Shown: piece after piece, positions 52,380-60,528 of the stretch
How the letters are laid out: every line of letters starts with the position of its first letter
Position numbering within the stretch: position 1 is the stretch's first letter
NCBI GenBank assembly: GCA_964549995.1
Contig: CAZJXF010000001.1
Coordinates: 14,446-78,445 of the forward strand
DNA length: 64,000 bases
Source: Desulfatirhabdium sp964549995
GTDB lineage: Bacteria > Desulfobacterota > Desulfobacteria > Desulfobacterales > Desulfatirhabdiaceae
Direction of reading: 5' to 3'
Made by a program: the position numbers and the translations under genes
Notes under the pieces: generated by a model
Told to the model about the DNA's origin: nothing
Database searches by the model: none
Seen by the model: the letters and a program-made list of their open reading frames with translations, nothing else

Positions 52380-52850
52380 ATGACGACCCGCATTCTGGTT
52401 CCCATGGACGATTCTCCAAACGCCTTCCGAACGATCGATTTCATCATTTCCTGTTTCAAGCCGGACTGCAAGATCACCCTGTTCAGTGTCCTGCCCGACA
52501 CAGCCGCCCTGTGCGACATGAACAGCCCGGAACTCACGCCGTATTTCGTCTCCCAACAGTCCAGTTTTTGTCAGCTCGAGATCAAAAAACGAGAACTCGT
52601 CACCGAGGCCCTCAACAAGGCGAAGAACGCCCTTCGGGATGCCGGCTTCGATCCCTTCAGCATCGAAATCAAGATTCAGAACAAGAAGGAAGGGGTGGCT
52701 CGCGACATCGTCAAGGAGGCCGGCAAGGGATATCAGGTAATCGTGATGGGTAGACGCGGACTTTCCGGTGTTCAGCAATTCCTGATGGGAAGCGTTTCTC
52801 AGAAAGTGCTCAACTCCGTTCGTGACATCAGTGTTGTGATCGCCAATTGA
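52380..52850 (+). CDS. Universal stress protein (UspA family)
   Basis: 156 residues from ATG 52380 (GAGAGGAG upstream). RILVPMDDSPNAFRTIDFI is the N-terminal Usp strand-loop. VIVMGRRGLSGVQQFLMGSVSQKVL carries the ATP-binding G-x2-G-x9-G-S motif. It probably binds ATP and acts in stress survival. It lies downstream of the STAS-PrmA pair in the same direction, 116 bp away. Confidence 0.92.
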   Translation: MTTRILVPMDDSPNAFRTIDFIISCFKPDCKITLFSVLPDTAALCDMNSPELTPYFVSQQSSFCQLEIKKRELVTEALNKAKNALRDAGFDPFSIEIKIQNKKEGVARDIVKEAGKGYQVIVMGRRGLSGVQQFLMGSVSQKVLNSVRDISVVIAN

Positions 52851-52872
52851 TGCCCTTGTAACCAGGCATTCT

Positions 52873-53027
52873 TGACGGCTTCGCAAAAAGGCCGGATGCT
52901 GTGTCGTGCTGCATCCTTCGTCGTTGCGGCGTACGTCTAAGTACGCCTCACTCCTCAGGATTTGCACTCCTTGCCTGCGGCCTTTTTGCAAAGCCGTCCA
53001 TAGGATCGACTTTTTGCGAGTCCATCA
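52873..53027 (+). repeat. Repeat family A, copy 3
   Basis: TGACGGCTTCGCAAAAAGGC at the left and GGCCTTTTTGCAAAGCCGTC at the right (one mismatch), with GGCGTACGTCTAAGTACGCC in the centre. A family B tail, GACTTTTTGCGAGTCCATCA, follows to 53027. Confidence 0.88.
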
Positions 53028-53354
53028 CTCTTTCAGATCGGGCCGGTACACGGACGATTTATGGGGAACGCATCAGACGGATGGTTTCGCCCTTCCTTTT
53101 TTACGCAGGAATCCTGTTGAAGCTATCCGGGATTTGTGATAAGCGTTTCTGGATTTTAACTGGTCGACAGCCCTTTATCGGTCGGGTAGGTGTCGCTGTC
53201 TCTTTGTGGCTCATTTGAGAATCACCGGCTGTTTGCGAGACCATCAGAAGTACGGAGGCTGAAATCAAAGAGTCGATTGTGACATTCCCCGTTCATAGTC
53301 AGTGAAGGCCTTGCCTGCAACCAGACGGAAAGCTTGAAAGGACCCTATCGTATC
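53028..53354. other. Intergenic region before the Rnf cluster
   Basis: About 330 bp without a supported gene. TGTTTGCGAGACCATCA near 53232-53248 is a degraded family B right end. The promoter of the Rnf operon must lie here or in the repeat, but none was confidently assigned. Confidence 0.4.
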
Positions 53355-53789
53355 ATGAACCCATCCAAACCGTTTCAAATCGCCCTGGGTTGTGCCATTA
53401 TCCTGTTCATCGTCGGTGTCTTCACCTATGTCGGATACTCCGAGAAGACTCCCGAGCGGCCTGTTCGGGTCGTGTTCAAAGGAATCGCCGGAAACGTTCT
53501 CTTCGATCACAAAACCCATTCGGCAGACACCGGCTACGGTACATCCTGCAACGATTGCCACCACAATCCGCCCCACCTCGACGAGAAATACGGCCCCTGC
53601 TACAATTGCCACAAGCCTGAAGGCGACACCACCAAGCCCGAAGTCTGCAAGGATTGCCACGATCCCTCCGAAATCGAAGGGTTCCAGATGCTCAGCAAGA
53701 CGGATGCCTATCATACCCAGTGCATTTCCTGTCACAAGCAGTTCGGTGCCGGGCCGACGGCCTGTGCCGAGTGCCATTCGACATTCTGA
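53355..53789 (+). CDS. Membrane-anchored five-haem cytochrome c of the Rnf cluster
   Basis: 144 residues from ATG 53355. An uncleaved-looking N-terminal helix (FQIALGCAIILFIVGVFTYVGY) anchors the periplasmic part. Five CxxCH sites are seen: CNDCH, CYNCH, CKDCH, CISCH and CAECH, with further histidines (FDHKTHSAD, DAYHTQ) as ligands. The layout resembles cytochrome c3 with one more haem. The gene starts the rnf cluster, where multihaem cytochromes are known to pass electrons between Rnf and periplasmic or quinone pools in sulfate reducers and some methanogens. Confidence 0.88.
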   Translation: MNPSKPFQIALGCAIILFIVGVFTYVGYSEKTPERPVRVVFKGIAGNVLFDHKTHSADTGYGTSCNDCHHNPPHLDEKYGPCYNCHKPEGDTTKPEVCKDCHDPSEIEGFQMLSKTDAYHTQCISCHKQFGAGPTACAECHSTF

Positions 53790-53849
53790 TGGTCATCCGA
53801 CAACCCGGCCGATGACTTCTCCAGCACCCCATCGGAAAGAAGGCGAACC

Positions 53850-55133
53850 ATGTTGAAAAAATCGTTTTTCGGCTTCCTCAAGCCCTGGATCACCTACGCG
53901 CCCCCTTCCAAAAAGCCCGTTGTTCCAAAGGAATTTCCCATTCCAGCCAGGTTGACATTCATCATCGACACGCCCTACACCACAACGGCCAATGCCTTGC
54001 TGAAACCATCCGCAACGGTCAAAGCCTTTGAGAAAATGCGTGTCTATGAGGAAGATGCAGCGTATGCCGTCGCTTCTGCAGGAGGGAAAATCGTAGCGAT
54101 CGAATCCTTCTTGGGGCCTTTCGGCAAAAAACAGACCCTCGTCACCATCAGCGTCGATCCGGCTGCAGCAGTGGATGAGACGTTCACACAGGCTGCAGCC
54201 GAAGCTTCGGCTGCCATCCTCACCGACCATCTCGCGTTCCTTCCCGGCAATCCCGGATTTTATCGACTGAAAAGCTCCCGACAACCCATCTCTACCATCT
54301 TGATCTGTGCTGCGGACGCCGATCTGATGCTGGATACGCGGGCTCAGGTGATCAACAGCCGCTTCGAGGCCGTTCAAGAAGGGATTCACCGCTTGCGGGA
54401 CTTGACGGGCATCGAAGACATCCGAATCGCCGTACCGAAGGATTTCATTCATGGCTACGGTCACATCGGCGCAACGATGCACTTCGTGGATACCGTCTAT
54501 CCGGCGGCCCTGCCCAACCGGATGGTTGAACAGGTCATGGGTGTCACGGTTCCTGCAGGTAAGACTCCGGAAGATCTCGGGATTTTGCCGATCAGCGTCG
54601 AGGCCGTCGCAGCTCTGGCCGAATCGTTTGCAGAAGGACACCCTGTCTGCCGAAAGCTCCTGACGGTGGTTGCTCCGGATGGAAGTCGTCATATCGCTTC
54701 CGTGGTCATTGGAACACCCATCGGGGATGTGCTCGCCGCATTCGGCATCCCGGTATCCGAAGGCGATCGCCTGATTTCCGGCGGCCCGATGACAGGCACC
54801 CCGCTCTTTTCGTTGGATCAGCCCGTCACCCCCGATATGGATGGTCTTCTGGTGCAGGCAGGCAGTGAAATCCCATCCTACACCGACACGCCCTGCATCA
54901 ATTGCGGAGATTGCGTTCGGGTGTGCCCCATGCGCATTCAAGTGAACATGCTCATTCGGTTCCTCGAGGCCCGTCAATATCAGGAGGCTGCCGATCGCTA
55001 CGACCTGCTCTCCTGTATCGACTGCGGCCTATGTACCTTTGTGTGCGTTTCCCGCATTCCCATCTCCCAATACATCGCCCTGGGCAAACACGAGCTGGCC
55101 CTGGCGCATTCGGCGGAGGAAGTCCATGAATAA
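53850..55133 (+). CDS. rnfC: Divergent RnfC subunit lacking FMN/NADH motifs
   Basis: 427 residues. The C-terminal half is typical: VVIGTPIGDVLAAFG and GDRLISGGPMTGTPLF form the SLBB-like part, and CINCGDCVRVCPMRIQVN and CIDCGLCTFVCVSRIPI bind two 4Fe-4S clusters. The N-terminal half is unusual. The GGxGFPTHVK glycine loop is absent (the region reads HLAFLPGNPGFYRL), and the NGAECEP flavin motif is replaced by ICAADADLML. In other RnfC proteins this region binds FMN and NADH, so this subunit is probably not the NADH site. Overlaps rnfD by 8 bp. Confidence 0.88.
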   Translation: MLKKSFFGFLKPWITYAPPSKKPVVPKEFPIPARLTFIIDTPYTTTANALLKPSATVKAFEKMRVYEEDAAYAVASAGGKIVAIESFLGPFGKKQTLVTISVDPAAAVDETFTQAAAEASAAILTDHLAFLPGNPGFYRLKSSRQPISTILICAADADLMLDTRAQVINSRFEAVQEGIHRLRDLTGIEDIRIAVPKDFIHGYGHIGATMHFVDTVYPAALPNRMVEQVMGVTVPAGKTPEDLGILPISVEAVAALAESFAEGHPVCRKLLTVVAPDGSRHIASVVIGTPIGDVLAAFGIPVSEGDRLISGGPMTGTPLFSLDQPVTPDMDGLLVQAGSEIPSYTDTPCINCGDCVRVCPMRIQVNMLIRFLEARQYQEAADRYDLLSCIDCGLCTFVCVSRIPISQYIALGKHELALAHSAEEVHE

Positions 55134-56091
55134 CCCCAAATTCGTCGTATCCCCGGCTCCCTTCTGGCACGACGGCAGCAGTGTCACCGAACGGCATCTG
55201 CATAAGATCTATGCCGCCCTGCCCGCAGTTATCTTCGGAATCGGGATGTACGGTGTTCCGGCACTCGGTGTCGTGTGCCTGTCCGTTTCCATGGCCATGC
55301 TGTGGGAACTGCTGGCCAACCGCCTGATGGCAAGACCTTACAGCATCGGTGACGGCAATGCCGCACTGATCGGGCTGCTGTTTGCCATGCTGTCTCCTGC
55401 GACCGTTCCCTGGTGGGTGGTTGTGCTCGGCACATTTCTGGCCATTTTTGTCGGTAAGCAGATCTACGGAGGGCTTGGAGGAAACCCCTTCCACCCCACC
55501 CTGATCGGCCTGGCCATGGTCATGATTTCCTGGAAAGCCCTCTTCGATTTCAATGCCGCCCTGGTTCACTACGATTTCGGCTTCAACATGGCTTATCCCC
55601 TTTCCATGATCAAGCAGCACGGCTCCGCTGCGGAAAACGCTTACAAGTGGTACGATCTGCTGCTGGGACGCCAGTCGGGAGGGATTGGATCGACGTTTTC
55701 GATCGGGCTCATTTTGGGCGGCATCTACCTGATGCTTCGAGGATTCATCCGGTGGGAAATTTCCCTGTCCTTTTTGGCGGGCGTCTTTCTAACAGCCGCC
55801 GCCTTTCATGGAGCCAATCCAGTCAAGTACGCATCTCCGTTCTTTCATCTCGTTACCGGATACACCTTGATCGGCGCCTTTTTCCTGGCCACCGATGATT
55901 CCTCTTCTCCGGTGAACTTCCTGCCGATGATCCTCTACGGATTGGGGGCGGGTATCCTGACGGTTCTCATTCGCTGCATCGGCGCCTATGCCGACGGTGT
56001 GGTCTTCGCGATCCTCGTGTTCAATATCGCCAATCCGCTGCTGGACAAGATCCGGCCGGCGGCAGTGGGAAAGGTGAACGATCATGCGTGA
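55126..56091 (+). CDS. rnfD: RnfD membrane subunit
   Basis: 321 residues with nine to ten membrane helices. VSPAPFWHDGSSVTERHLHKIYAALP and GKQIYGGLGGNPFHPTLIGLAMV are typical RnfD/NqrB segments. The region SGGIGSTFSIGLILGG contains the threonine expected to carry covalent FMN. It takes part in ion translocation. It starts 8 bp inside rnfC and overlaps rnfG by 8 bp. Confidence 0.94.
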   Translation: MNNPKFVVSPAPFWHDGSSVTERHLHKIYAALPAVIFGIGMYGVPALGVVCLSVSMAMLWELLANRLMARPYSIGDGNAALIGLLFAMLSPATVPWWVVVLGTFLAIFVGKQIYGGLGGNPFHPTLIGLAMVMISWKALFDFNAALVHYDFGFNMAYPLSMIKQHGSAAENAYKWYDLLLGRQSGGIGSTFSIGLILGGIYLMLRGFIRWEISLSFLAGVFLTAAAFHGANPVKYASPFFHLVTGYTLIGAFFLATDDSSSPVNFLPMILYGLGAGILTVLIRCIGAYADGVVFAILVFNIANPLLDKIRPAAVGKVNDHA

Positions 56092-56686
56092 AATGGTGAA
56101 AATGGTGGTGGTATTGACGGTTTTGTGTTCGGTTTCGGGAGGACTTCTGGCGGCGCTGCGAGACGGCACCAAGGATCAGATCGAAAACCAACAGCTCGAA
56201 TTCGTCAAGGGACCGGCCATTCGAAAGATTCTGGTGGAAGGGGCCGGAGCGACCAACGATCCGATCAAGGATCGCTTCAAGATCAAGATCGGTGATCGGG
56301 AAGAAAGTTTCTTCGTCGGTGTGGTGAACGGCAAACCCAGCGTCGTGACCTTTGAAACTACCGGGAAGGGATTCGGTGGAAGCCTGGGTCTGGTGGTCGG
56401 TGTCGATGTGACGACGGACAAGATCGCCGGGGTGGCTGTGACCACCCACAGCGAAACACCCGGTATCGGTTCCCGAGCTCAGACCGATGCCAAATTCACC
56501 AAACAGTTCGTCGGTATGCCGTTAAGTGGTGAATTCAAGGTCAAATCGGATGGTGGTAAGGTCGATGCCTTGTCCGGCGCCACCGTCACCTCCCGCGGCG
56601 TATCAGGTGCCGTCACGCTGGCAGCTCAGCTCTATCAACAGGCCAAGCCGCAACTGGTCGAAAAACTTAAAGCCATGAACAAATAG
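56084..56686 (+). CDS. rnfG: RnfG subunit, covalent flavin carrier
   Basis: 200 residues. One N-terminal membrane helix (MVKMVVVLTVLCSVSGGLLAAL) precedes a periplasmic FMN-binding domain. DALSGATVTSRGVSGAV is the motif whose Thr carries covalent FMN. THSETPGIGSRA is also conserved. An ApbE-type FMN transferase is needed and is not encoded in this window. Good coupling to rnfD upstream and rnfE 8 bp downstream. Confidence 0.95.
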   Translation: MREMVKMVVVLTVLCSVSGGLLAALRDGTKDQIENQQLEFVKGPAIRKILVEGAGATNDPIKDRFKIKIGDREESFFVGVVNGKPSVVTFETTGKGFGGSLGLVVGVDVTTDKIAGVAVTTHSETPGIGSRAQTDAKFTKQFVGMPLSGEFKVKSDGGKVDALSGATVTSRGVSGAVTLAAQLYQQAKPQLVEKLKAMNK

Positions 56687-56694
56687 GAGAGGCT

Positions 56695-57288
56695 ATGGCG
56701 AAATCCATTGCACAGGAATTTACAAAAGGGTTGTGGGCGGAAATCCCGCCATTTCGCCTGGTATTGGGCCTTTGCCCTATCCTTGCCGTTACCAAATCCG
56801 TAGAAAACGGTATCGGCATGGGAATCGCCGTCACGTTCGTTCTGACGTGTTCCAACATCCTGGTGGCCCTGTTGCGAAAGGTCATTCCATCGAAGGTTCG
56901 GATTGCCTGTTTCATTATCGTCATCGCCACCTTCGTCACCGTCGTCGAGCTGCTGATGCAGGCCTACACCTATTCGCTCTTCATGAAGCTGGGTATCTTT
57001 ATCCCACTCATTGTCGTCAACTGCATTCCTTTAGGACGGGCGGAGGCATTCGCTTACAAAAACGGTGTTCTGACCTCAATGGCCGACGGATTGGGGCTTG
57101 GAATCGGGTATGGCCTTTCTCTGACAGCCCTTTCCACCCTGAGGGAAGTTTTCGGTGTGGGAACATTTTTTGGTCATCCGGTTTTCGGTCCATCCTTCCA
57201 GCCCTTTACGTTCATGGTTGAAGCCCCCGGAGCTTTTGTCTGTCTTGGTCTTATGCTCTGCGTCATGAACGTACTCGGAAAGAAATAA
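56695..57288 (+). CDS. rnfE: RnfE membrane subunit
   Basis: 197 residues with six membrane helices. FTKGLWAEIPPFRLVLGLCPILAVTKSVENGIGMG and FIPLIVVNCIPLGRAEAFA are family signatures, including the cysteine that with RnfA binds an intramembrane iron centre. AATAGGAGAGGCT lies upstream of the ATG. Confidence 0.95.
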   Translation: MAKSIAQEFTKGLWAEIPPFRLVLGLCPILAVTKSVENGIGMGIAVTFVLTCSNILVALLRKVIPSKVRIACFIIVIATFVTVVELLMQAYTYSLFMKLGIFIPLIVVNCIPLGRAEAFAYKNGVLTSMADGLGLGIGYGLSLTALSTLREVFGVGTFFGHPVFGPSFQPFTFMVEAPGAFVCLGLMLCVMNVLGKK

Positions 57289-57364
57289 TGCGCAGCAGTC
57301 TCGGTGATCCGGATGTGCGACGGGGGGAATTTCGGCTGGAAGCTAAGTCCATAGGAGATGAGTC

Positions 57365-57940
57365 ATGAGCGATATTTTTGTGATGTTGATCAGCTTCATT
57401 CTGGTAAACAACATCCTGTTGATGCAGTATCTTGGAAACTGCCCCTTTCTGGGAACGTCCAAGAAGATGGAAACTGCAACCGGCATGGCTATGGCGGTTG
57501 TCTTCGTTCTCGTTTTGGCGGGTGTGATCACCTGGCTGACGGAAACTTTCGTTCTGAAGCCGCTCAACCTTCAGTACCTGCGGACGATGTCCTTCATCGT
57601 CGTCATCGCATCCCTCGTGCAATTTGTCGAAATGTTCCTCAAGAAAAGCATTCCGGCCCTCTATGCGGGTCTCGGCATTTATCTGCCGCTCATCACGACC
57701 AACTGCGCCGTTCTGGGGGTATGCTTAATCAATATCAAGGAGGATTACAATTTCTTCCAGACCGTCATTTCCTCTCTGGGGTATTCCATGGGGTTCGGAT
57801 TTGCGCTGATCCTCTTTGCCGGTGTTCGTGAGCGGATTTTGCTGGCCCGTGTTCCCAAACCCTTGCAGGATACGTCCATCGGTTTGGTGACGGCAGGGCT
57901 TCTGTCGCTTTCCTTCTTTGCCTTCAAGGGCATGGTTTGA
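57365..57940 (+). CDS. rnfA: RnfA membrane subunit
   Basis: 191 residues with six membrane helices, homologous to RnfE in inverted topology. LVNNILLMQYLGNCPFLGTSKK and GLGIYLPLITTNCAVLGVCL are the conserved segments with the iron-binding cysteines. ATAGGAGATGAG precedes the ATG. It is normally followed directly by rnfB; here a repeat A copy of about 150 bp intervenes. Confidence 0.95.
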   Translation: MSDIFVMLISFILVNNILLMQYLGNCPFLGTSKKMETATGMAMAVVFVLVLAGVITWLTETFVLKPLNLQYLRTMSFIVVIASLVQFVEMFLKKSIPALYAGLGIYLPLITTNCAVLGVCLINIKEDYNFFQTVISSLGYSMGFGFALILFAGVRERILLARVPKPLQDTSIGLVTAGLLSLSFFAFKGMV

Positions 57941-57951
57941 CGAGGAGTTCG

Positions 57952-57985
57952 CATTCAGGAGCCAGAAGTCAGAAGTCAGAAGCCG
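57952..57985 (+). repeat. GTCAGAA-type heptamer array, short copy
   Basis: CAGGAGCCAGAAGTCAGAAGT and one further unit lie just after the rnfA stop. The unit is the same as in the composite repeats at 26408, 44828 and 49295. Confidence 0.6.
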
Positions 57986-58021
57986 AAAGAAAGGTGGATG
58001 ACTCCTGATACCGCCCATTAT

Positions 58022-58176
58022 TGACGACTTCGCAAAAAGGCCGGATGCTGTGTCGTGCTACATCCCTCGTCGCTGCGGCGTACGTATAAGTACGCCTCAC
58101 TCCTCGGGATTTGCACTCCTTGCCTGCGGCCTTTTTTCGAAGTCGTCCATATCTTGGACTTTTTGCAAGTCCATCA
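58022..58176 (+). repeat. Repeat family A, copy 4, between rnfA and rnfB
   Basis: TGACGACTTCGCAAAAAGGC at the left and CGGCCTTTTTTCGAAGTCGTC at the right, with GGCGTACGTATAAGTACGCC inside. A family B tail GACTTTTTGCAAGTCCATCA follows to 58175. It separates rnfB from the rest of the operon. Confidence 0.88.
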
Positions 58177-58197
58177 TTATTCCCCTGGAGAATACCA

Positions 58198-60288
58198 ATG
58201 ATCGAAGCCGTCCTGTTCATGTTGGGACTGGGTTGTGCTTGCGGCACCCTGCTGAGTGCGGCATCCCGGATTTTTTATGTATACGAAGACCCGCGGATTG
58301 CGGAAGTGGAAGAATGCCTGGCCGGAGCCAATTGTGGTGGATGCGGATATGCCGGATGTTCGGCAGCGGCGGCCGCTGTCGTCGCCGGAAAAGCCAAACC
58401 CAGTGTCTGTATCGTTGCCGGTGCGGAAGGCGCTCAGAAGGTGGCCGCCGTGATGGGTATCGATCCGGGGGCTGCCGAGCCACGCAAATCTCTGAATGTC
58501 TGCGACGGCGGCAACCGTGCTTCGGACAAGTATCGATATGACGGGGTCATGAGCTGCCGTGCCCTATCGGCCTTCTACGGTGGTCGACGTCAGTGTCGTG
58601 TCGGATGTCTGGGGTATGGAGACTGCATCAAGGCCTGCCTCTTCGATGCCATTCATATGGGACCCGATGGATATCCCGTCGTTGATGAGGCCAAATGTGT
58701 CGGATGCGGTGCCTGTGAATCTACCTGTCCGAAAAACATCCTTACCGTTCGAACGATGTCCGAGCGGCTTCTGACCTTCAACACGGAAGATGGTGCGCTT
58801 TCTCCCTGTCAGCAGACCTGCCCCGCAGAAATCGACATTCCCACCTATATCGATCGTATCCGCAAGGGGGATTATGCGGGTGCCGTGAACACCATCCGAG
58901 AACGGAATCCGTTGCTTCTGGCCTGCGGCCGGGTCTGCCCCCATCCCTGTGAAACCAAATGTCGCAGGGGGCTGGAAGACGAGCCGGTGTCCATCAACCA
59001 GCTGAAACGGTTTGTGGCGGACTACGAAATGAATTCCGGAAAACGGTTGCCCATTCCCTGCGCACCACCTACCGGCAAAAAAGTGGCCGTCGTGGGAGGT
59101 GGGCCTGCAGGTCTGAGTTGTGCCTATTTCCTGCGGCGGCTCGGACATGACGTGACGATTTTCGATATGATGCCCGAGTTGGGCGGGATGATCCGGTACG
59201 GGATTCCGGAATACAGGCTTCCGAAGGCCGTGCTCAAATGGGAGACGGACGGCATCCTGAATCTTGGCATCACCCATCGGCCCAATGTCCGATTGGGAAA
59301 GGATTTCGATATCGAAAGCCTCAAAGCCGAAGGATTCGACGCCGTGTTCCTCGGGATCGGCGCTTGGCAGGACTATGCCCTGGGTATCGAAGGGGAAAAT
59401 GCTGAAGGCTGCACGACAGGAATCGATTTTCTGACCCGGTTTGCCCGTTATCAGCAGGAAGGCAAGCCTGTAAAGCAGTTTCCGATCGGGAAGCGGTGTG
59501 CGGTCGTCGGCGGCGGCAATACGGCCATCGATTGTGTTCGGACCTTGATCCGTCTTGGTGCGGAAAAAGTCTATCTCGTCTACCGCAGAACCCGCAGCGA
59601 AATGCCGGCCAACGAGGTCGAAATCGAAGCGGCAGAACATGAAGGCGTCGAATTCGTTTTTCTGGCGGCACCGGCACGGGTGATCGCCGATGAAGCCGGA
59701 AAGGTGAAGGCCCTCGAATATCTGCGCATGGAGCTGGGAGAGCCGGATGCATCCGGAAGAAGACGGCCGGTGCCGGTGGCCGGGTCTGAAACGCTTCTGG
59801 AAGTGGATATGATCGTATCCGCCATCGGTCAGGGGCCCGATGTCGCCTTCAAGCAGCAGGACAAGGGCCTTGCGGACCTTCGCATCAGCCGCAAGAGCAC
59901 GATCGAGGCGGACCGGGAAACCCTGCAAACGAACATTCCCTATGTGTTTGCTGCCGGAGATGCCTACACGGGTGCATCCCTCGTGATCGAGGCCATCGGT
60001 GGTGGAAGGCGGGCCGCGCGATCGATTCATCTCTACCTGAGCGGCCAGGAAGTGACTCCGGTTCCGCTTTCTCTTCAGAAGCGTCATATTCCGGAATCGT
60101 TGTTCCAACATGTCGAAGGTGTCGTAAAGCGGAAACGTACGCCGATGCCGGAACTTCCCGTAGCCGAGCGAATCACCTCCTTTGCCGAAAGCGATCTCGT
60201 CATCAGTGAACAGGATGCGCTATATGAAGCCAACCGGTGCCTGAATTGCTGCAGGCTGTGCACCAATGTCGATCGTGTGGCAGCTTGA
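58198..60288 (+). CDS. rnfB: RnfB fused to a GltD/NfnB-type FAD-NAD(P)H oxidoreductase
   Basis: 696 residues, far longer than the usual 180-330-residue RnfB. Residues 1-28 are the membrane helix. C40, C46, C49, C54 (ECLAGANCGGCGYAGC) form the RnfB Fe-S site. Two ferredoxin motifs follow at about 133-178 (CRVGCLGYGDCIKAC, CVGCGACESTCP). Residues about 200-640 are a glutamate-synthase-small-subunit-like domain: CGRVCPHPCETKC, the FAD loop VAVVGGGPAGLS (about 297-308), the NAD(P)H loop CAVVGGGNTAIDCVRTLIRLGA (in two parts, about 434-455) with VYRRTRSEMPA, and FAAGDAYTGASLVIEAI. EANRCLNCCRLC ends the protein. ATG 58198 is chosen by the RnfB N-terminus. Confidence 0.92.
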   Translation: MIEAVLFMLGLGCACGTLLSAASRIFYVYEDPRIAEVEECLAGANCGGCGYAGCSAAAAAVVAGKAKPSVCIVAGAEGAQKVAAVMGIDPGAAEPRKSLNVCDGGNRASDKYRYDGVMSCRALSAFYGGRRQCRVGCLGYGDCIKACLFDAIHMGPDGYPVVDEAKCVGCGACESTCPKNILTVRTMSERLLTFNTEDGALSPCQQTCPAEIDIPTYIDRIRKGDYAGAVNTIRERNPLLLACGRVCPHPCETKCRRGLEDEPVSINQLKRFVADYEMNSGKRLPIPCAPPTGKKVAVVGGGPAGLSCAYFLRRLGHDVTIFDMMPELGGMIRYGIPEYRLPKAVLKWETDGILNLGITHRPNVRLGKDFDIESLKAEGFDAVFLGIGAWQDYALGIEGENAEGCTTGIDFLTRFARYQQEGKPVKQFPIGKRCAVVGGGNTAIDCVRTLIRLGAEKVYLVYRRTRSEMPANEVEIEAAEHEGVEFVFLAAPARVIADEAGKVKALEYLRMELGEPDASGRRRPVPVAGSETLLEVDMIVSAIGQGPDVAFKQQDKGLADLRISRKSTIEADRETLQTNIPYVFAAGDAYTGASLVIEAIGGGRRAARSIHLYLSGQEVTPVPLSLQKRHIPESLFQHVEGVVKRKRTPMPELPVAERITSFAESDLVISEQDALYEANRCLNCCRLCTNVDRVAA

Positions 60289-60423
60289 TCGGGAAAGCTG
60301 TGTGTTCCGCTCCAATCATGGTGGACTCGAAACATGTCGCGCTGTACCCCGATTTCGCCGTGAAAATGGGTAGGTAGGGAAAGGGAGGGGGGAAGAGGAA
60401 AAGGGGCGGCTGCGTTTTTCCGC

Positions 60424-60495
60424 TGCGCAAGCAAAATGCACCCGCTCTCCTGCGGGTTAAACAAGAGCATCCGGCCTTTTTGCGAAGCCGTCAAC
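60424..60495 (+). repeat. TGCACCCGC-type segment plus family A right end
   Basis: GCGCAAGCAAAATGCACCCGC followed by TCTCCTGCGGGTTAAAC matches the segment at about 35581-35620. CGGCCTTTTTGCGAAGCCGTC at 60473-60493 is a family A right end. This is a chimeric or truncated repeat. Confidence 0.6.
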
Positions 60496-60528
60496 GATGA
60501 TGGATATGAATGGTATTCGAAGAAAGCT

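Noticed and set aside
52901..53218. Small open frames with a shared peptide (RRCGVRLSTPHSSGFA and similar) in several places
   Set aside because: They arise because the family A repeat is present in several copies; no copy has a ribosome site and the frames are disrupted in some copies.
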